DNA of 64,000 nucleotides from Spirodela intermedia (lineage: Eukaryota; Streptophyta; Magnoliopsida; Alismatales; Araceae): the NCBI GenBank assembly GCA_902729315.2, contig LR746266.1, positions 2,242,759 to 2,306,758 on the forward strand. The letters are read 5' to 3'. Shown here piece by piece: positions 22,075-34,500 of this stretch (within the stretch, counting starts at the first letter, position 1; each line of letters starts with the position of its first letter). The position numbers and the translations under genes were made by a program. Under the pieces are notes generated by a model. It was not told the origin of the DNA. It ran no database searches and was given only the letters and a program-made list of their open reading frames with translations.

Positions 22075-23687
22075 TGGTAAGTCTTCATTATCATGAGTTA
22101 ATAATTAGTAAATAATATAGTTTTAGCCTTAACTCATGATAAATAGACTTATATTTGTGTTAAAGTGTGAAAAGTGGTTTTCAGTTGATTAACGTGAATT
22201 TTTGGGTAATTATGTGATTTTATATGATTTTTACAGTCTTAATTTTGAGATTAATGAAGAAAAAAAAATTAAAATAAAAATAGCAAAATGGGGTGGACCC
22301 GCTAGTCAACCGGGCCCGCAAGCGGGTCGGAAGCGTAGTCAGGCAGGAGTCGCAAGCAAGGGCTCTAGCGACTTGAACTGATGGGGGCACGTGTGCGCCA
22401 CTCCCCTTCCACGTCACCGGTGGCCAGCCGGCTGTGGGGCAAGGAGTGGTCGTACACGCGCGAGAAAGGGACTTGATCGGGAATGTAATATTACTTTATA
22501 TTCGCCAGAAACTTCGGCGCACAACTGATGTGGGACTAAACCCGCGTCATCTTCCCCAGAAAGGGTGAACAACCGGCACGGGTTTGAATCCTCCTAGAGC
22601 CAAAATTCATATTTTTTATCTGATTATCGCAACTTTCCTACAGATCGCTGGTGAAGGATTAAGCAACCAGAATCGCTAGATCATCGGCGAAAATCTCATC
22701 AACACGATTCACAGAGCATTGTTACTAAAATTACTGAACAATTCGCGATAAAAGGATCACAAATCCATCGAGTAAAGCATCTCTAATTGATCGACGAACA
22801 AGCCGTCGTCGGAAAGAGGACGATCTGCCGGGAGACGAGTCGCCACCTTCTGAGAGCATACCAGATGTAATGAAGAGCCTCCTCTTGCTGCGCGGACTTG
22901 AGGATGAAGCTCCCTGGCACGTGCCTCACCTCCATCTAGCTCCTCTCTGTCGGGTGACAGTCGCCGGAGAGCTGCAAAGTCGCCGTTTTTCCACTCTGCC
23001 AGCTGATAGCCACTGGAGACGATTCGACAACCCATTTCATTGATCTCTAGACTTTGCAAGGAGATCTACAGATTGCCCACATCGTCTTTGTCCAAGGAGA
23101 GCCTTCGAGGCTGTGGACACTACATGACGATCCTCCCGAACATTGAGGATTCTGGTGCATTGCCGACACATCGCCGCCGCGATGCCGGAACTATGTTTTC
23201 CTGCTTTCAACTTCATTTCCATTTCATTTAGTGATAATTTGTTGATTTTAAATTTACCAAGATATACTTAATTTCATTACGATTCTTCCGGCTTTTACAG
23301 ATCTTAATTTGATCAATTAAATCGTCTGTAATTGCTTACGTAAGAATCACCGGATGGAACTCTATTTCCACCCGATTCGTGTTCGCCGAGACTGACGTCA
23401 TCCTGACGTCCGCACCCTTATTTCTTTTTTTCGTGAATTTTAAATATATATTTTTTCATTTACTTGTATAAAATTCATAGAAAATAGTGTTCTTTGAGGA
23501 AAATTCTAAATAATTACCAGATATTATATTACATCCTGTGATCGACCTGGAAAATTACCATTATTTTTGGAAGTTTTATTGAATTATAATTGATATATTT
23601 GTTCAGAAATACTTCTAAATGTCTAAAAATTCGTATTTTCTAGTTTTATAAATTTTAGATTTGCATGATTTAATATTAGTATTTATA
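22075..23687 (+). repeat. E4 5' LTR
   Basis: Collinear with the family LTR to about 23674. The terminal stretch carrying ACGACTGAGTCACGTCA is then replaced by about a dozen unrelated AT-rich bases. The right boundary is therefore inferred from PBS spacing. Confidence 0.88.
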
Positions 23688-23692
23688 AATTT

Positions 23693-23711
23693 TGGTGCCA
23701 TTGCTGGAGAT
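23693..23711 (+). other. Primer-binding site, E4, mutated
   Basis: TGGTGCCATTGCTGGAGAT, four differences from the tRNA-Asp complement kept in E1, all transitions. Confidence 0.8.
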
Positions 23712-24284
23712 GTATTGTATAATATTTAGTATTTTTCTATTTTTCTCTTAGAGTACACAAAAAAATTTAACTCTTGTTTTATTTTATTTTTGCCAATTTT
23801 TTTTTTTAAAAAGAGAAAAGAAAGAAAAGGGAACGAACAGAAGCAAGGCAAGGACTAGAGCATACTGAAGGAGGGTAACAGTTACTAAACTTTTCCTCAA
23901 ATTTATTTTTTTTATGCATGGTAGAAGATCCTTGCATCCAAGGCTAGAAAATCCTTTTATTATTTCATTCAAAACTAAAAATCTGAAAGAAAAATTAATT
24001 TTGATGGATCCTAAATGAAGTACAGGTCAAACTGAGAGCAATCCTATGGCTATGAAAAATCATTATATCCCTTATTCATTTCAAAGAGCATTGATGGCGA
24101 GCGGGACCCATCTCCATTAGCTCAGGAGACACCAGTAGTCCGAGTTCAGCCCGATTGACGCACAAAGACGAAGGAGCTTGGCTTTCGCTACATGGCTTAG
24201 CCCTTCGGGATGACGACATTCCACCTCCGCGACGACGACGAGCTCGAGCTCACCCTTATCTTTCTTTGTACTTTTACGTTGACT

Positions 24285-24635
24285 TGTTGGGCCTCGTGTT
24301 TGTGTGTTAGTGGGCCCAATTCTATGTGTGTGTGTTGTTGTTTGTGTCTCCCTTTCTTTAGGGTTTAGTGGGTCTCTCTTTTGAGGCCCAATTAAAACCC
24401 TAAGGGGGGGGACCTATGTTCCTTTTCTTTGGGCCTCTTTTGGGCTTATTTGGGTCTTCATTTGAGGCCCACTTAAGCACCATACGAGGGCACTCCTCTT
24501 TCTCCTTTTAGGGGAGCTTATTGGGTCTCTGTTTTAGAGGCCCAATAAGCCCCTTTTGTAGCCTTTTGTGGCCTATGGGCTTGAGGGCCTCAAGTGGGCC
24601 CACCTCTCCTTAGCCCACTTGTGGGCCCTATATAG
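24285..24635 (+). promoter_or_regulatory. Cluster of Site II (TGGGCC/GGCCCA) and telo-box motifs with TATA
   Basis: About eleven TGGGC/GCCCA cores lie between about 24285 and 24630. Telo-box-like sequences TTTAGGGTTTA (about 24358-24368) and AAACCCTA (24395-24402) sit among them, and a TATA-like CTATATAG is at 24628-24635. Site II plus telo-box is a known arrangement bound by TCP and related factors in plant growth-associated promoters. Here it sits inside a transposon-like insert. Confidence 0.5.
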
Positions 24636-25246
24636 GGGAGGTAGGACCCCCCCTCAAGGAAGTGCCGAATTTTGTGAGAAATTATCGTTGTGAGATACCT
24701 TCTTTGTGACCTAGGTTAGGGAGGGAAGGAGGGAGAGGAAGGCTGTTGATACCCTGAGGACTTCGTTCATCATGATGCTGCTGCAACCGCCGCCGCCTAT
24801 GCTGGAACCGCGTCACGCCGTCGTGACGAAAGGGGCTTGCTTTGCCTCCCCTACGAGTCGTCGCTGAGCACTCAGCCGGAGTCTCTCGACTCCTAGTTCG
24901 ACTGCCACCTCTTCCTTCGGAACTCCACCATAAACTCGCTGGAGTCGCCATCCGCCGCTCCGCCCAGTCGCTGGCCGTTCACCAACGAACGCCTACTTTC
25001 CACCAACGTCAGGAGAGACCCTACAGCTGTGCCGATGAGCTAGATCCAGTCCAAGCTCCTCACAGGCCCCTACTGAAGTTTCCCGACGCTCCGCCGCCAT
25101 CGCGCCGTTTCCGGCGCCGCGTAGACCAGGAGAGCTCAACCCTTCTTGGTATCGTTGGCCGGATCATCTCCTTCCTCTGCTCCGCTCCCCGACGCCACCA
25201 GAGAAGTCTGATCCTTCCAGCGACAGTTGGGTTTCTGCCCAACCGC

Positions 25247-25396
25247 CGACGCTCGACATTCCCGCCGAAGCGCCACCGACGCATGGCATTCCCGCCGAAG
25301 TGCCACTGACACTCAGCATTCTTGCCAAAGCGCCGCTGACACTCGGCATTCTTGCCGAAGGGCTGTTGACACTCAGCCTTCCCGCCGAAGTGCCGC
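25247..25396 (+). repeat. 30-bp tandem repeat, five copies
   Basis: Five units of 30 bases with a core like CATTCCCGCCGAAGTGCC. Because 30 is divisible by three and the unit is GC-rich, all frames stay open, which explains the long overlapping open frames here on both strands. Confidence 0.85.
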
Positions 25397-28300
25397 CACC
25401 GCGCGCGCCTTGCGTGGCTTGCCGCGCATGCCCGTAGCGCGCCCTTCGGCCCACCTGCAGGCCCATGCCCGCGCCGACTGTGCCACACCTTACGACAACG
25501 ACTACGGCGACTCTCGACCAGGACTGACCGTTGACACTGAGCATCGATCTTCACCAGACGTCTTTGCCTACGTCGAGTCTCCGCTCCGTCACGACCCGCC
25601 GGGCTACGTAGCCCCAAAGGTTAGCTCCGTACCCCTTCTTACTTAAGTTTAATTATCTTTGGAAGGGTTTCCTCGGCTCATTTCCACCGCCATCAGGAGA
25701 ATGTAGACAGGATAGGACAGGTTATCGGATCATGACTTCTGACACTGTGTCAGACTCGCCACCATTCATGAGCTGTAGCCCTAGGCTACTTCACGATGAC
25801 CGTTCCGCCATTTGTCCAGACGTGGACCGAGAGGGCCTGACACTTACCATCGTCGAGTGTTTTCCCGGGTTGTCCTGGGTTGATAGTGGTACGCCTGCTT
25901 GTACTTAGGTTAAGTGGTCAGACCTAGAGTCTAGGGTCCATACATTCTTATCGGATCAACCTGACTACCCCTTCCCGAGTCTTGAGTTTCATTGATCAAG
26001 TACAAGGGTTCTTGCCCCGTCCTACATCAAGCATCCAATATTAGAGTCTCATTAGCACCCACTATTAAATTCAAAAGAAATCTAGGAATTTTTCAAATGC
26101 TCCCTAATTTTCATGGATTGCCTTTAGAGGAACCTCATCAGTACTTAGAAAAATTTCATATGGTCTGTGATTTAGTTAATCTCCCTCAAGTTACACTGGA
26201 AATTATTAAGATGAAATTATTTCCTCATATACTTAGGGACAAAGCTAGCCATTTGCTGTCCACATTAGATAGAGAATTAACTAGTTGGAAAGACATAGAA
26301 CAGCCCTTTCTTCAAAACTTTTATCCCTTAGGTAAAACTCAAAATATGAGAAAATATATAAGGAGTTTTTCTCAAAGACCAGGAGAAACTTTACATGAGA
26401 CATGGGAAACATTCAAAGATTTACTTAGAAAGTGTTATCATCATGCTATACCCAAGTGGCAGCTCAATAGAATTTCTTATGATGGATTATTATAACAATA
26501 TAGAAATATGGTTGATTCTATATGTGGAGGAGCTTTTATGGAGAAAACCCCTAATGAGATTTATAGTCTTTATGAGAATTTAAGTGAAAATTCTAGAGAT
26601 CAAGCGTCTTTTGAATTATATGACAAGATATAAGAAGAGAGGAATTTATGAATTGCATCATGATGATGATTCTAAATTTAGAAATGAGGTTAATCAGATT
26701 AATCAAAGATTAGAAAAACTTGATTTACTTATTGACAATATTAGAATGCCTCTTAACCCTCAATTTAATTCAAATAGTACATATCCTATGTATGGTGAAA
26801 ATGATCATTTCGAATTTCAATATCATCATAAGCAAGAACAAGTGTAGGTACCCCACGATTTTAGTAAAAGTAAGGAATATTTTTCTAATTCTTATAATCT
26901 TAATTGGGGAAATAATTTTTCATGTAGAAACCCAAATAATATTTAAAATCTAGAAGCACTTAGATCCAATTCAAACTCTGAATTTCGTCCAAAATAAGAA
27001 AACAGATTTCAAAAAAATCAGCCCTCTCAAACCCAACTTGATACTATGAAAATGATGTAGCAAATGAGCCAAATGATGTAACAAACTATGAATCAAATGA
27101 TGCTGCACCCGAAACAAATTATAGAGGCTCTTGGGCATAAGAGAGAAGAGCGACAACCACCTAGTTAGCCCATAGAAAATTTAGGAAACTGTCCAACAGT
27201 AGGATTTCAGCAAGGAGAGTCTAGCTAGATAAATTTAGAAAAAAACTCATGAAATGAAAATATTAGGACAGTGAATACATTGAGTGAGAATATTTTACCT
27301 GATCCTTATTTCTAATTATTAGAAGAAATTGATGAGCCATTAGAAGTAAATGAGAATATTAAGACTGAAAATATAGTAGCAGAAAGTTTGAATAAAATCA
27401 TTTATTGCTCACAATTGATGAATGAATATAGTGAGGATGATGAGGAAAAAGAGCCCTTAGATAAAGAAACAGCAGTTGATCATGGAAAAATCATCCAAAT
27501 TTTAGTAGAAGGGAGTAAAGACAGAAATGAAGAGAAATATATTTCAGAGGAAGAATAATCAGTTGATTTGAGAGATGTAGGAGATGAAATTAATAAATCT
27601 AATCATAATTTTACAGCCATGGATGTTGATAGTGAGGATGATGGTGTATATCATATACCGAAATTAAAAGATAGCTCTTGGGAAGATGAATAATTTGATG
27701 AGTTGAGAAACAAAAAGCTAGAAAAAGAGTTGATTCAACTAATAGGGAGAAACAAAAATAATGGATATGAATATAGAGATAATTTTAGAGGAGAAAATTT
27801 GAATTTTATTGAATTTATTAGATTTGAGATTAAAGAAGATAATCTTTCCGTCCTTCAAAACCCACAGCCCATTAGAATTATTTCTAAGCTTGAAATATTT
27901 CACTCTTCGCAAATGAACAAATATGTATGGAAGATAAAATGGAATAGGGGAAGATTATGTAGATAAAAGAAGACATTAAGAAATAGGTGAGTGAAAGAAT
28001 TAGAGATATCAATTTAGATGAAAAGAATTTAGATTGGGTAAGAGCTAATTCAAAAATTATATGGCATGATCACATTTTATGGTCTATTAATATAAAGTAT
28101 TTATTAATGAATCAGAGCCTTACAAAACAAGATAGAAATGAGGAAAGATTCTTTTCAAAATGGAAATATTATTTTTGGGAAACATTTGTTAATTTTCATT
28201 TTGTTTGGCTGAAAGTATGTCAAGGTATATATATGAAGTATACGAATTTTTGCTAAATCTGAAAAAGAATATCAGGAAACTTACCTTGGGATACAAATAT

Positions 28301-28668
28301 ATTTTGATGGCCATAGATCATCTTATATGATCTAAGAGCTGTCCAGCTGAAGACATTAAATTCAACACTGCATGGGAGGCAACCCATGGTTTTTATTTCA
28401 TTCTGTTTGATTTTTTTTAAGCTCTGTTTTTCTTAGAATTTCGCAGTACTTATTTCTATATTTGTTTTTTCGAAAAAGTGCAGGAGGAGGAGTGTAAGAT
28501 GAAGTAGAAAATTAAAAACGAGGTTGAGGTAATGTCTTTCTGAGCTTTATCGTTTATGACAATATTTTTAATGCTTAGCTTTGTATATATGCATGCTTCA
28601 CTTGAAAATTATATTTTCTGCATATTCTGTTTCGATTTTTCTATGTCATTGAGGACAATGTCATGTTT

Positions 28669-28681
28669 AAGTTGGGGGGTG
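28669..28681 (+). other. Internal second polypurine tract, E4
   Basis: AAGTTGGGGGGTG followed by AAGTATTC, as in E1 and E2. Confidence 0.8.
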
Positions 28682-29909
28682 AAGTATTCATTATTAATTT
28701 ATGCTGTAGAACAATTAAGAACATGTGTTTGCAATAGAACAGCAATTGAAAAAATAAAAAATAAAACAAAATTCGGAAAAAATGCAACATCTATTTTCTA
28801 GTTTTCTGTCATGAACAACAGACTGTCAAAAATAGCAAACCAAAAACAGCCCGAAATTTGAAATTCTAGAGACTCTTTTCTCACATTTCAATCCCCTAGA
28901 TATATATTACTGAAATTCGAAATTACAGCTATAAAGAAGATAGTTTTGATTTATTTTTGACAAATTTATTGTTGCTAAAAACAGAACTGAAAATAGAAAA
29001 CAGAACTGTCAGAACTATCTAATTTACAAATTTCTTACATCATATTGCATGCATGAAAAATTAAAATAATTAGATTGATTGATACCAAAAGATACTAGGA
29101 AGATTATTATTGAGTCAAAAGAATGATCTAGTAGCATGAAATGTTGGAATACTCCTTGGATACATGATAGATAACATGGATTTGATTTTAAAGATTTTCA
29201 TTTCATGATCTTGATGGATAGTATTTACTTGATGTGAAAATTAATTGATCATTTGAGTTTAATAGAGATTTTTACACCCTGATCTATAGGACTTGTGAGG
29301 AGAAATCACTTATTTTGGAAAAAGAGAGAGAGAGCAATGTGAAAAATCTAAAAATGAAGAGTACACATGGAGGGTGTGAGACATCATTCTCATTATCGAA
29401 AATCATGTATAGAAAAACACTTGCTGCAAAATAAGTGGATAAAGTGAAAGCCCTGAAAATGAAGAGTACACATGGAGGGTGTGAGACATCATTCTTATTG
29501 TCAAAATTTGTCTACAGAAAAAGTTACTTATCTACTATATATATCAAAAAAAGAAAAAAGAAGAAAGAAATATAGTGCACACTTCAAAAATCAAGCCATG
29601 GAAAAAGAGAAATGTAGGCTCAATATGATTCTTGGATTATTATTGATAATTTGAACATCTTGTAAATATATCTATGAGTGAAGAAGTGATAAAGATGTGA
29701 ATAGAAGAAAAGAAATCTAGATTGTTATTCCAAGGAGTGCTTAAACATTTAAGTGCTTGACATCATTCTTAAATACTTGATATAAGAGTCCAAAGTGTCT
29801 AAAGGTGCATCATTTCTAATTGTATTTTTTTTATGTATTAAAATATGATGTTTAAGATTTGTTAATTTTTATTTTCGTAATTCTATTGCTAAGGGACTAG
29901 CAATGATTT

Positions 29910-29922
29910 AAGTTGGGGGGTG
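29910..29922 (+). other. Terminal polypurine tract, E4
   Basis: AAGTTGGGGGGTG directly before the 3' LTR. Confidence 0.88.
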
Positions 29923-31544
29923 TGATAAGTTTTCATTATCATGAGTTAATAACTAGTAAATAATATAGTTTTAGCCTTAACTCATGATAAATAGACTTAT
30001 ATTTGTGTTAAAGTGTGAAAAGTGGTTTTCAGTTGAGTAACGTGAATTTTTGGGTAATTATGTGATTTTATATGATTTTTACAGTCTTACTTTTGAGATA
30101 AATGAAGGAAAAGAAATTAAAATAAAAATAGCAAAATGGGGTGGACCCACCGGCCAGCCGAGCCTACAAGCAAGTTGGAAGCACAGTTGGGCAGGAGCTG
30201 TGAGCAGGGGCTCTAGCAGCTTGAGCCGATGGGGGCACATGTCCGCCACTCCCCTTCCACATCACCGGTGGCTAGACGGCTATGGGGCAAGGAGTGGTCG
30301 TACACGCACAAGAAAGGGACTTGATCGGAAATGTAATATTACTTTATATTCTCCAATAACTTTGGCGCACAACTGATGTGGGACTAAACCCGCATCACCT
30401 TCCCCAGAAAGGGCGAACAACCAGCAGGGGTTCGAATCCTCCTAGAGCCAAAACTCATATTTTCATCTGATTATCGCGACTTTCCTACAGATTGCCGGTG
30501 AAGGATTCAGCAACTAGAGTCGTTGGATCATCGGTGAAAATCTCATCAACACGATTCACGGAGCATTGTTACTAAAATTACTGAACGATTCGCGATAAAA
30601 GGATCATGAATCCATCGAGTAAAGCATCTCCGATTGATCGATGAACAAGCCATCATCAGGAAGAAGACGATCCCCCGAGAGACGAGTCGCCACCTCCTGA
30701 GAGCTTACCAGATGTGATGAAGAGCCTCCTCTTGCTGCGCAAACCTGAGGATGAAGCTCCCTGACACGCACCTCACCTCCATCTAGCTCCTCTCCGTTGG
30801 GTGACAGCCGCCGGAGAGCCACAAAGTTGTCATTTTTTCGCTCCGCCAGGTGACAGCCAACGGAGACGATTTGACGACTCATTTCATTGATCTCTAGACT
30901 TTGCAAGGAGATCTACAGATTGCCTACATCGTCTTTGTTCAAGGAGAGCCTTCGAGGTCGTGGACACTGCACAACAGTCCTCCCGAACGTAAGGATTCCG
31001 GTGTATCGCCGACGCATCGCCGTCGTGATGCCGGAACTCTGTTTTCCTACTTTCAACTTAATTTCCATTTCATTTAGTGATAATTTGTTGATTTTAAATT
31101 TACCAAGATATATTTCATTTCATTACGATTCTTCCGGCTTTTACAAATCTTAATTTGATCAATTAAATCGTCTGTAATTGATTATGTAAGAATCGTCGGG
31201 TGGAACTCTGTTTGCGCCCGATTTGTGTTCGTCGGGACTAACGTCATCCTGACGTCCGCACCCTTATTTCTTTTTTTCGTGAATTTTAAATATATTTCTT
31301 TTTCATTTACTTGCATAAAATTCATAGAAAATAGTATTCTTTGAGGAAAATTCTGAATAATTATTAGATATTATACTACATCCCTGAAATCGACTTAAAA
31401 AATTACTACTATTTTAGGATATTTTATTGAATTATAATTGATATATTTGTTCAGAAATACTTCTAAATGTCTAAAAATTTGTATTTTCTAGTTTTATAAA
31501 TTTTAGATTTGTGTGATTTAATATGCAAAGACTAAGTCACGTCA
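29923..31544 (+). repeat. E4 3' LTR
   Basis: Begins TGATAAG, ends ACGTCA. The conserved hairpin carries loop GCAA here (about 30888-30918). Confidence 0.93.
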
Positions 31545-31549
31545 CTACT

Positions 31550-34500
31550 ATAAAACAAAGTTCACTTCACACTGATGCCCACTATTATTAATACCTCTAT
31601 AAGAAAATTTGGATAAATTTTCAGATGAAAGACAACCTTAATAAGTTTAAAATCACTATCTTCTCAATACCTAAGTTGAGTATATAACTGGCTCCATAAA
31701 AGCAAGTAGGCCAAAATAATGAGTAGTGATTGCATCATGACATAGAAACAAATGTAATGGAAATATATATTAAAAATTAAGTAGTTTTTTCTTATAGTTT
31801 CAAAGAAAAATAGATTGATGTATTACAAAATAGATTTTATTATTTAATTCCAACCGATATGAAATGTCTACTAACTATCCCCTAACAAAAAACTTGACAG
31901 TTATTTCCCTAGATTCTGAGAGAATAATATTTGGACTTTGAATTGATAGGTTGGTAAATAGATACTTTGAGAGCCCTAGAAAGGTGTTAATTCCAATCAG
32001 CTGAAAGCTTCTAGAGTCTCGATTTCCAACTCTTTCTATTGAAGTCTTAAAATTCTACTTTAAAATGCAGATTTACCCTCTTTTGAAAATTTTAGATGAT
32101 CTCCAAGGACCTATGGTCCTTAGAATATGATTAACTTTCTAAGGAAAATTTCATTTTTTTCTCCCACTTTATCTAATTGAATAATGACTTTATCTATTCC
32201 TCATCATTACCAAGTATCTAATTAGTTGAAATTAATATGATGATAATATAATATGGAACTTTAATAAAAATGCCGTTTTCATAATGCCTTAACTTAGCCA
32301 TGAGAATTTTATCAGGCCATACACTAAAGCTGAAAAGTAGAGAGCCCAATTTGCTTGGTACTAGTACATGCTTATTTGAAATGATCTTTCTATGGTTCAT
32401 TGAATTGAATTTAAAAATTAACTTTATCATATTTAAAAACAATAATTTTATTTGAAAAATAATATATTAAAAAGCTCAACAGATATTATATCAAATTAAT
32501 CTCTATCCAATTGAGAAATTTTTACCTTTCTTTCAGCCAAAGGAAATGATAATTAGATAAAAGTTTATTGAGATAATATATACAGGAAATTAAGAAGCCT
32601 AATACATAAACCATCTAAGTACCAAAAACATTTGTCATTCTTCTCTATAATTGTGCTTTTCTTTTTTTCTGTATTTTTTTAAAGATGTGGCACTTTATGG
32701 ATGCCATCCTCATCTCCATTGGATATGTTTGTCCTTGTACACATAAAGTTTTATACTTATTTTTAAAAATTATCAAAAGAGCTATATATTTATCCACATT
32801 TTTTCTATTTTGCAACCAGATTAAAAACATTCAAGTTTTGGAGAAATAAAAATTAATTTTTTATTGAAATAGTTAGTAGAGTTTAGGAATAAAGACCATT
32901 TGAAAATTAAAATTCAAAATTTCTTTGCAACCATTGTTGAAATAAATTGCTAGACATAAGGTCATCCCAATGCTCGATTTTAATTTCTAGAATTTGAAAT
33001 GGAATTATGTTCTTTTTCTCATCTTAAAATATATTATTAATAAAATTTAATACTCACATAAACTTAATTGCCTTGGTTTTCTTTAGCATATGGGCATGCC
33101 ATTCTGTACAGTTATGTCACAAAAAGGGGATCACCTGGTAGTTGGATCTCATTGTCAGATTTCACTTTTTGTTATGGCCTTAAAGACTAGACATAGATCT
33201 AGTTGGGACCATTCTTTAAATGTAGTACAAATACCAAAGAATAATAAATAATGTATCAAGGATATTCCAGATTCTCTTTCAACTTTAAAATTTTGGGTAT
33301 GACTAAATCCTTTTAGTTTTTGTTTATTCATCCTACATAAAATTTCGTGTTAGCATCAAATAAAGGAGTGAGTGGTTTGAGGAACAATTTCTATTATTCA
33401 TGGGCACGTATGCATGGCCCCTGACATAAACCATAGTAATAACCTAGGGGAATGTGTGTTGATGTCCATGGGGCTTGCGTGGTTTAACCAACATTTAACT
33501 TTGATAGTTTCCATCAGCTTTTGAGATGCTCCAGTAAAATTGTTTGGACTTTTCATGTAAAATCAATGCGTCAAGAAGATTAAAGGGATTCTCTGCTTCT
33601 TCTAGGAGCATCAGTTATAGATATAGGATTGGACATCAAAATTTGCCTAAAACCATCTAGGTACAGAGAACGCGTGTAAGAAAAAGGAAATCAATAAAAG
33701 TAGTTCTCAGCGGAGGAACTATGTTGAAAAACATGTCCGGCGATGGTTAAACGTGATATTTTGGAAGGCAACTTCTCTCCTGGAGGGACAAATCCTACGC
33801 TGAATGAAGTGGGCTGGAACTAGCATAGGGCGATTTCAAGAGCATGGGATGAATGATATAGGAAGTGATGGAGGCAAGGGAATCTCCTGCGAACATATTT
33901 CTTTCAAAGTTTCTGGTGGCATCGCGGAATCGTTATATGGCTCCCTGCGGGATTATGACTTTCCGACGGTGGATAACAGTACTTTTCCTTGCCTGGTGGC
34001 TGCTTGTTAACGTCCCTTCCCAGGTGCATGGTGCTTCAAGATCTCCTTCGCCCAACCTATACATTGTTGTCGCTACTCACTAATAAAAAATGCAATGACT
34101 ACAAAATGGATTGAAATTTCAATCGCAGATTAATGTAAAATCAAATTTAAAAAGTAAGCTTTAATATTATTTCCTTTTTATGATTGAACAATGAATAATC
34201 TACAAAAAAACTTCTAGATCATCCAGTTGAATAGTTAGGATAAGAAGTTTTCGAGAAAAATCTCCATACTTGGTAACTTATTTTTGTTGGCGGCACTTAT
34301 ATTTGAAGAGGTCTAGCTGGAAATGGAATGGGTGATTGGAATCAACCGATTGGTCGTTCTTTTTATGATCTCTTAGTGAATAGAAGATATTTGAGGTAAG
34401 TTGAAGCCAGGCAAAAGAAGTTTGTGAATGTCTAAAGGTGGTGAAAACAACGGGCCTAACAATTATTCTAGCTTCAGCTTGACATTTGTATTAGCTGCAT

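Larger units (their letters stand above)
24092..26029 (+). mobile_element. Unrelated TG...CA insert, probably a solo LTR of another family
   Basis: A 1938-bp segment from TGATGG to ACATCA, flanked by an exact 5-bp duplication AGCAT (24087-24091 and 26030-26034). Removing it restores the gag frame of E4. The left half is rich in GGCCCA/TGGGCC motifs and has a TATA-like site. The right half is GC-rich with a 30-bp tandem repeat. No PBS, polypurine tract or protein domain was seen, so a solo LTR is the simplest reading. It is GC-richer than its host element. The strand is assigned from the TATA orientation. Confidence 0.82.
23914..28330 (+). pseudogene. E4 gag-like polyprotein, split and degraded
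   Basis: Starts ATG-CAT-GGT at 23914. It is interrupted after 24091 by the TG...CA insert, resumes at 26030 and runs to the stop near 28330. The piece from 26035 keeps the gag core (FHGLPLEEPHQYLEKF, then WKDIEQPFLQNFYPL), so it shows the residue lost to a stop in E1. Many stops and shifts follow in the C-terminal extension. Confidence 0.8.
22075..31544 (+). mobile_element. E4: LTR retrotransposon with a nested foreign insert
   Basis: LTRs at 22075-23687 and 29923-31544, with the exact duplication CTACT at 22070-22074 and 31545-31549. The 5' LTR begins TGGTAAG (one change), and its last bases before the PBS are replaced. The interior is collinear with E1 and E2 except for the 1938-bp insert at 24092-26029. 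The coding region is heavily degraded. Confidence 0.93.

Noticed and set aside
25060-25617. 185-codon minus-strand frame and overlapping plus-strand frames
   Set aside because: Produced by GC-rich sequence and the 30-bp repeat in the inserted LTR-like segment; low-complexity Arg/Ala-rich translation with no domain.
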